A stretch of 10,578 nucleotides of DNA from SIG607 sp045646245 (lineage in GTDB: Bacteria > Bacillota > Clostridia > Oscillospirales > Acutalibacteraceae), in contig JAZRKJ010000052.1 of the NCBI GenBank assembly GCA_045646245.1, positions 1-10,578 of the forward strand, given 5' to 3'. Positions 5,994-10,578 of this stretch are shown here, piece by piece. Every line of letters begins with the position of its first letter. Position 1 is the stretch's first letter. A model generated the notes under the pieces. It searched no databases. It had not been told where the DNA came from and saw only the letters and a list, made by a program, of their open reading frames with translations. The position numbers and the translations under genes are program-made.

Positions 5994-6827
5994 ATGAGAA
6001 AATCTTTTAAAAACGTTCCCCGCCCAATGCTTGCGGGTGTAATCAGAGAGGCTTCTAAAAATACTGCTATTGCGGCTATTAAAAGTAACTATTTTCACGG
6101 TGCAACGGGAATAGATTTACATCTTTCTACCCTCGATAAACCATCCCGCACTTTAGAAAGCTTAAAGAGCATTATTGCTTCGTCACCGCTGCCTGTTTTA
6201 GCGCTTAATTATAACATTATGTATGACAGAAGCAGTTTTGTCGATACCGAAGAACACCGTACCGAGCTTTTGATGAGAGCTGTTAAAGCGGGTGCAGCGG
6301 CGGCGGATATTCAGGGCTATACCTTTGATTTACCTTCGAAAACCGCTTTTAACGAGGATTATGCTAACTGTGATTATTCCTTTATAAAGGGCAAGCCCAA
6401 AGAGGTGGTTCTCGACCCTAAAGTAATTGAAAAGCAAATGGAATTTATTGAAAAGGTGCATTTTGAAGGCGCAGAAGTTTTGCTATCCAATCACTTTGGT
6501 ATTCCAATGACAGGCGAACAACTTGTGGAACTTGCTTTATTCCTTGAGAAACGCAAACCCGATATAATTAAATTTGTGGCTATTGCCGATACTGAAGAAG
6601 AAATGCTTGAAGCCTTCAGAGCAATGATAATGCTTAGAGATAACGTTGAAACCCCCGTAAGCTACCATTGTACAGGAAAACACGGCGGCCTTACCAGAAT
6701 GGTTAACCCCGTGCTTGGCGGTTTTATGTGTTTTTGTAACGATACCTTTGTACAGAGTAGTGACTTTAATCAGCCGTTGCTTGAAACAGCGAAAACTGTA
6801 ATTAAAAATTTACAGAAAATAAAGTGA
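5994..6827 (+). CDS. Type I 3-dehydroquinate dehydratase-like enzyme, divergent
   Basis: This 277-residue probable TIM barrel resembles class I 3-dehydroquinate dehydratase (AroD), which uses a lysine Schiff base to eliminate water. The catalytic pair seems kept: His167 in LLSNHFG and Lys193 in PDIIKFVAIAD, 26 residues apart (27 in AroD). Arg235 in GGLTRMVNPVLGG and Gln260 in DFNQP match the later substrate-binding arginine and glutamine. The front of the active site differs: the usual E-x-R-x-D is GIDLHLS (39-45), the strand that normally ends in arginine reads VLALNYN (68-74), and the usual third glutamate seems replaced near ADIQGY (104-109). A different substrate is therefore likely. The start at 5994 follows AAAGGTGAT (5981-5989); the in-frame GTG at 5985 lies inside that site. 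It starts 16 bases after the SDR gene. A non-shikimate dehydratase or lyase is the best guess. Confidence 0.75.
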   Translation: MRKSFKNVPRPMLAGVIREASKNTAIAAIKSNYFHGATGIDLHLSTLDKPSRTLESLKSIIASSPLPVLALNYNIMYDRSSFVDTEEHRTELLMRAVKAGAAAADIQGYTFDLPSKTAFNEDYANCDYSFIKGKPKEVVLDPKVIEKQMEFIEKVHFEGAEVLLSNHFGIPMTGEQLVELALFLEKRKPDIIKFVAIADTEEEMLEAFRAMIMLRDNVETPVSYHCTGKHGGLTRMVNPVLGGFMCFCNDTFVQSSDFNQPLLETAKTVIKNLQKIK

Positions 6828-6835
6828 GGTAAGTT

Positions 6836-7837
6836 ATGAAAAAGGTTTTAGTACTTGGTGGCACCGGTGCAATGGGCAGATATGTTGTGCCGGAGCTTTT
6901 AAAGCTTGGCTATAGCGTAGACGTTGTAGCGCTGGATGAAATGCAGTCGGATAATGAAAATTTAAAATATATAAAAGGTAATACCAAAGAAAACGGCTTC
7001 TTAGAAGAAATTCTTAAAAACCGTTACGACGGCGTAGTTGATTTTATGACCTACGGTTTTGAAGAATTTAAAGGGATATATAAGTTGTTTTTGGATAACA
7101 CAAAGCATTATATTTTCCTGTCTTCCTGTAGGGTATTTGCTGATGCTCCGCCTATTACCGAAAAATCTCCCAAACTTCTTGACGTAAGTGACGATAAAGA
7201 CTTTCTTGCTACCGAAGACTACGCTTTGTATAAGGCAAGGGAAGAAAATCTGCTTATTGAATCGGATTATAAAAACTGGACCATAGTACGTCCTGCAACG
7301 ACCTATTCAACGGGAAGGTTTCAGCTTGTTACCTTGGAAGCGGCTACGGTTATTCACCGTATGCAGGCAGGAAAGGTTATAGTTTTGCCTGAAGCGGCAA
7401 TGAAATGTCAGGCGACCTTGTCCTGGGGTGGCGACGTTGGCAAAATGATTGCTCTTCTGTTATTTAACAGCAAAGCCTATGGCGAAGACTATAACATTGC
7501 AACGGCTGAACACCATTCCTGGGAAGAAATAGCAGATATGTATAATGAGCTTTGCCCCTTTAAATACGTTACTGTAAGCACTGAGGATTATCTTGATATT
7601 ATTGCAGAAGGCGCCGCTTGGGCAAAGTATCAGCTTATTTATGCAAGAATGTTTGAACGTATAACCGACAATACCAAAATCCTTAGAGATACCGGTATGA
7701 AGCAGGAAGATTTGATGATGCTTAAGGACGGTTTAAGGCTTGAATACCGGCGCTCTAAGGACTTTGATTGGAACAAATTTGCCTATGATAAGCGTAATTT
7801 GAGAATGGATGAATATTTAAAAAAGCATTATGAGTAG
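6836..7837 (+). CDS. NAD-dependent epimerase/dehydratase-like protein (extended/atypical SDR)
   Basis: This 333-residue protein has an N-terminal Rossmann domain with VLGGTGAMG (6-14), a serine pair in FLSSCRVF (94-101), and the SDR dyad Tyr129/Lys133 (YALYK). The motif IVRPATTYSTGRF and a C-terminal substrate domain follow, as in NAD-dependent epimerase/dehydratase (Pfam Epimerase, CSP41-like) proteins. These act on nucleotide sugars or other polyol-like substrates. No other nucleotide-sugar gene is nearby, so a small-molecule substrate is more likely here. Acidic Asp34 near the end of strand 2 fits NAD. The ribosome binding site GAGGT (6826-6830) overlaps the previous stop, and the gene's own end overlaps the next start by 8 bases, so translation is probably coupled. 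It is complete; isomerase, epimerase and dehydrogenase functions all remain possible. Confidence 0.85.
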   Translation: MKKVLVLGGTGAMGRYVVPELLKLGYSVDVVALDEMQSDNENLKYIKGNTKENGFLEEILKNRYDGVVDFMTYGFEEFKGIYKLFLDNTKHYIFLSSCRVFADAPPITEKSPKLLDVSDDKDFLATEDYALYKAREENLLIESDYKNWTIVRPATTYSTGRFQLVTLEAATVIHRMQAGKVIVLPEAAMKCQATLSWGGDVGKMIALLLFNSKAYGEDYNIATAEHHSWEEIADMYNELCPFKYVTVSTEDYLDIIAEGAAWAKYQLIYARMFERITDNTKILRDTGMKQEDLMMLKDGLRLEYRRSKDFDWNKFAYDKRNLRMDEYLKKHYE

Positions 7838-8897
7838 AATACTAATTAAAAACGGCAGGGTATGGGACGGAGAAAAATTTTTCTATGCCGACCTGCTCAC
7901 CTGTGGAACAATTATAGAGAAAATAGAAGAAAACATATCCGATAATGCTGATTTTGTATACGACGCAAAGGGTAAAACGGTGTCAAGCGGACTTGTTGAT
8001 ATTCACGTTCACGCAAAAGGAGTTGCTACCGATAGTTTCGGAACAGAAATTCATTCGAGCAGCTTTCCTTTCGGAGTAACTGCAATAAACAATGCAGGCA
8101 GTATAAACGGAGATAAAACAATACTTGATTCCTTTAGTGTTAAAAATACCGTTTTTGTAGGGACGGAAATAAAAAATAATCATGCGTTGTTTTCCAAAAC
8201 AGAAGATTATTTGGAAAAATACGGCGAAAAGGTAAAGGGTGTAAAGGTTTATTTTGACAAAACCGTTTCCGATGCTGACGACATAACACCCTTAAAAGAA
8301 ATTTGCGACTATGCAAAACCCAGAAATTTAAAGGTTATGGTGCATTGTTCTTTTTCTCCTACACCTATGCTCGAAATAATAAACACGCTGTCCTGCGGTG
8401 ATATTCTGACTCATATTTATCACGGCGGAGAAAACGCCTGTACCGAAAACGGCTTTGAGGCATTTAAGGTTGCAAAAGAAAAGGGAGTTATTCTTGATTC
8501 GGGCTTTGCAGGGCACGTTCATACAAATTTCAATAATTTGAGAATGGCAATAAGTAACGGTTTATACCCCGATACCATAAGCACCGATATTACCCTATTC
8601 AGCGCCTTTAAGCGTGGGGGCAGATACGGAATGACTATGTGTATGAATATGGCTGAAACAGCAGGGTTACCCGAAAAAGAAATATTTAAAGCGGTAACGT
8701 CTTCGCCTGCAAAGGCTTTAAATAAGGAAAGGGAATGGGGATATTTAAAGGTCGGCAGAACAGCCGATATAGCGGTGTTCGATTATACCGATGACTCATT
8801 TTCCTTAACCGACAATGAAGGCAATAATATCTGTAATGACAAAGGCTATAAATGTGTTTTGACCATTAGCGACGGTCAGGTGGTTTACAGAGCTTAG
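7830..8897 (+). CDS. Metal-dependent amidohydrolase/deacetylase (dihydroorotase-like, cog3964-like)
   Basis: This 355-residue amidohydrolase-superfamily enzyme has a beta-sandwich N-terminus (KNGRVWDGE, 7-15) leading to the metal motif GLVDIHVHAKG (His59 and His61). Candidate metal ligands follow in order: Lys139 in VKGVKVYFD (carboxylated bridging lysine), His172 in KVMVHC, His195 in GDILTHIYHG, and catalytic Asp253 in ISTDIT. The end reads LKVGRTADIAVFDY, typical of the family. GDILTH and ISTDIT point to the amidohydrolase/deacetylase branch (Atu3266/EF0837-like), whose characterised members cleave acetyl esters or N-acyl amino acids, rather than to pyrimidine dihydroorotase. It would hydrolyse an ester, amide or lactam in the cytosol. 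It overlaps the upstream gene by 8 bases (ATGAGTAG), so the two are translationally coupled. Substrate unknown; cyclic amidase and N-deacetylase are alternatives. Confidence 0.88.
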   Translation: MSRILIKNGRVWDGEKFFYADLLTCGTIIEKIEENISDNADFVYDAKGKTVSSGLVDIHVHAKGVATDSFGTEIHSSSFPFGVTAINNAGSINGDKTILDSFSVKNTVFVGTEIKNNHALFSKTEDYLEKYGEKVKGVKVYFDKTVSDADDITPLKEICDYAKPRNLKVMVHCSFSPTPMLEIINTLSCGDILTHIYHGGENACTENGFEAFKVAKEKGVILDSGFAGHVHTNFNNLRMAISNGLYPDTISTDITLFSAFKRGGRYGMTMCMNMAETAGLPEKEIFKAVTSSPAKALNKEREWGYLKVGRTADIAVFDYTDDSFSLTDNEGNNICNDKGYKCVLTISDGQVVYRA

Positions 8898-8907
8898 GAG
8901 GAAAACT

Positions 8908-9882
8908 ATGAAAGCAATGCTTGTTGATGAAAACAAAAATTTAATATGGACAGACGTGGAAAATCCCGTTATTAAGGCTGACGAGGTTTTGGTTAAAATA
9001 AAGGCGGCGGCACTTAACCGCGCCGATTTATTACAAAGGCAGGGGAAATATCCGTCACCCAAAGGTTGCCCACCTTGGATGGGGCTTGAAATAGCAGGAG
9101 AAATTGTCGAAATCGGCGAAAAGGTTAAAAACTTTAAAATCGGTGACAAAGTTTGCGCTTTGCTTGGCGGCGGCGGTTATGCCGAATACGTCGCTGTAAA
9201 ATTTGATATGCTCCTTCCTATACCAAAGGGGCTTAGCCTGGTAGAGGCTGCCGCATTGCCCGAAGCCTACGCAACCTCTTATCTTAATTTGTTTATTGAG
9301 GGTCATTTGGAAGCAGGTCAGACTGCCTTTATTCCTGCCGGCGCAAGCGGTCTTGCAAGTGTGGCAATTCCAATGGCAAAGGCTTTTGGAGCAAGGGTTA
9401 TAACCTCGGTTCTAAGCGATGAAATTAAAGAAAGAATAAAGCCGCTTGGTGCCGACGTTATTATAAATTCTACAATCCAGTCGGTTGAAGAAATCCTTAA
9501 AGCAGAGGAAGAAAAGGGAACACCTGTTAATGTATCAATGGACTGTTTATGCGGTGAAACCTTAGGCAAAAGTTTACCATTTATGGCAAGGGGAGGATAT
9601 TGGATAGTTATTTCCACCCTTGCGGGAATTGAAACCAATATTCAGCTTCGCCCATTACTTACAAAAGGTCTGCATTTAGTTGGCTCTATGCTTCGAAACA
9701 GAACTCCCGAATTTAAAGCGTATATACTTAGCGAGCTTGTCACTAAGGTATGGCCGAAAATAGAAAACGGAGAAATTAAGCCGTCAATTTATAAGGTTTT
9801 ACCTATTGAAAAGGCTGAGGAAGCCCACGAAATACTGGAAAGAAGCGAAAATATAGGAAAGGTTGTTTTAACGGTTGAATAG
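8908..9882 (+). CDS. Quinone oxidoreductase-like enone reductase (MDR superfamily, PIG3-like)
   Basis: This 324-residue zinc-free medium-chain reductase should transfer hydride from NADPH to a quinone or an alpha,beta-unsaturated ketone. The family pattern is clear: ALNRADLLQRQGKYP (35-49), GLEIAGEIVEIG (59-70), GDKVCALLGGGGYAEY (79-94), then the nucleotide-binding PAGASGLASVA (143-153). Near the C-terminus are VGSMLRNRTPEFKA and IGKVVLTVE, as in TP53I3/PIG3-type enzymes. Catalytic zinc cysteines of alcohol dehydrogenases are absent. AGGAGG (8896-8901) overlaps the stop of the amidohydrolase and lies 6 bases before the ATG. In this operon it could reduce the C=C bond that the dehydratase-like enzyme would create beside a carbonyl; this is inference. 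A general detoxifying reductase is the alternative. Confidence 0.92.
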   Translation: MKAMLVDENKNLIWTDVENPVIKADEVLVKIKAAALNRADLLQRQGKYPSPKGCPPWMGLEIAGEIVEIGEKVKNFKIGDKVCALLGGGGYAEYVAVKFDMLLPIPKGLSLVEAAALPEAYATSYLNLFIEGHLEAGQTAFIPAGASGLASVAIPMAKAFGARVITSVLSDEIKERIKPLGADVIINSTIQSVEEILKAEEEKGTPVNVSMDCLCGETLGKSLPFMARGGYWIVISTLAGIETNIQLRPLLTKGLHLVGSMLRNRTPEFKAYILSELVTKVWPKIENGEIKPSIYKVLPIEKAEEAHEILERSENIGKVVLTVE

Positions 9883-10578
9883 TAAAGTTAACAGGAATAT
9901 TAAAACAATAGCCTTATCCCTTCTTGTTATGGCACTTTGGGGTTCGCTTTTTCCTTGTATAAAAATAGGTTATAAGGCTTTCGGGATTGACTCTTCATCT
10001 ATTCCCGACATACTTATGTTTGCAAGTGTAAGGTTTTTATTAAGCGGTATTATAGTTTGCGTTGTTTGTTTATTAAGAAAAGAAAATATATCAACGCCGA
10101 AGTTTAAAAATATAGGAAACATTTTTATTATGGGATTGTTTTCTATAGTTTTACACTACACCTTTACATACGTAGGCTTAAGCACCACCGACAGTTCAAA
10201 AACAGCTCTAATTAAACAGCTTGGCGCACTTATTTACGTTTGTTTTGCTTTTTTGTTTTTTAAAAATGAGAATTTCAGCTTTATTAAAATTTTGGGCGCT
10301 GTAATCGGATTTTGCGGTATTGTAGCTATAAATTATAGTCCTGACGGTATAACCTTTTCTCGGGGTGATATTCTTATTATACTTGCGTCCGTTTGCACGG
10401 TTATTGCAAACGTTATAAGTAAAAAAGCGGTGGAACAAAATTCCCCCTATTGGATAACCGGAATTTCTCAGCTTTCGGGAGGTATAATTCTTTTTATAGC
10501 GGCGCTCCTTATGGGAGCGGATATGCTTACCTTTAATTTAAAATCTACGCTGATTTTTGCTTATATTTGCTTTGCTTC
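9875..10578 (+). CDS. DMT superfamily (EamA) transporter, partial at right edge, probable TTG start
   Basis: The first 234 residues are present; the frame leaves the window open. EamA features are LLVMALWGSLFPCIKIG in helix 1, FASVRFLLSGIIV in helix 2, then YTFTYVGLSTTDSSKTALIK and LGAVIGFCGIVAINY. About seven membrane segments are visible of the usual ten. The best start is TTG at 9875: it gives a typical N-terminus (MNSKVNRNIKTIALSLLVMA) before helix 1, with AGGAAAGG (9855-9862) upstream, though the 12-base spacing is long. It overlaps the previous stop by 8 bases. The first ATG (9929) would cut into helix 1 and has no binding site. EamA carriers mostly export amino acids, metabolites or toxic compounds, and some import. 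Its place last in the operon suggests it moves the substrate or an end product. Confidence 0.9.
   Translation, partial: MNSKVNRNIKTIALSLLVMALWGSLFPCIKIGYKAFGIDSSSIPDILMFASVRFLLSGIIVCVVCLLRKENISTPKFKNIGNIFIMGLFSIVLHYTFTYVGLSTTDSSKTALIKQLGALIYVCFAFLFFKNENFSFIKILGAVIGFCGIVAINYSPDGITFSRGDILIILASVCTVIANVISKKAVEQNSPYWITGISQLSGGIILFIAALLMGADMLTFNLKSTLIFAYICFA

Noticed and set aside
7830..8897. Assignment of the amidohydrolase as PyrC dihydroorotase
   Set aside because: No pyrimidine genes are nearby and motifs such as GDILTH and ISTDIT fit the deacetylase-type branch better.
10208..10438. Minus-strand open frame (76 codons) near the right edge
   Set aside because: It is antisense to the EamA transporter frame, which continues through it with clear membrane segments.

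Overview
The window looks like chromosomal DNA of an AT-rich, low-GC Gram-positive anaerobe, most likely a gut-type Clostridia (Bacillota, perhaps Oscillospirales). The basis is strong AGGAGG/GGTGAT ribosome binding sites, A-run/T-run terminators, a secreted BspA-type leucine-rich-repeat protein carrying a type I dockerin, and phage genes typical of gut Firmicutes. The lineage is inferred; no rRNA, tRNA or marker gene fixes it. No stretch longer than about 150 bases lacks a gene or recognisable control sequence.

Left (1-1091): the end of a phage-like cassette, reading rightwards. It holds the C-terminus of a probable tail/structural protein, a small one-membrane-segment coiled-coil protein of the holin-associated kind, and an Amidase_3 peptidoglycan amidase (endolysin) with an unusual cationic amphipathic tail. 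No integrase or attachment site is visible.

Middle (1092-4300): two single-gene units, each closed by a strong intrinsic terminator. The first is a eukaryotic-type NADP-dependent isocitrate dehydrogenase, which supplies 2-oxoglutarate and NADPH. The second is a secreted protein with about 16 leucine-rich repeats and a C-terminal dockerin; its promoter is overlapped by an inverted repeat. After its terminator comes a short G-rich heptamer repeat.

Right (4301-10578): a divergent regulator and operon. An AraC-family regulator is read leftwards. Rightwards, six tightly packed genes encode a classical SDR dehydrogenase, a divergent type I 3-dehydroquinate dehydratase-like enzyme, an NAD-dependent epimerase/dehydratase-like protein, a metal-dependent amidohydrolase/deacetylase, a quinone oxidoreductase-like enone reductase, and a DMT/EamA transporter cut by the window edge. 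The divergent region carries back-to-back promoters and a pair of near-identical 14-bp direct repeats abutting the operon's -35 box, the layout expected of an AraC-type activator site.

Together the operon reads as an inducible pathway for a small, probably carbocyclic or polyol-type molecule: deacylation or ring opening, alcohol oxidation, Schiff-base dehydration, reduction of the resulting C=C bond, and transport. The pathway and substrate are inferences; I do not recognise this combination as a described system.
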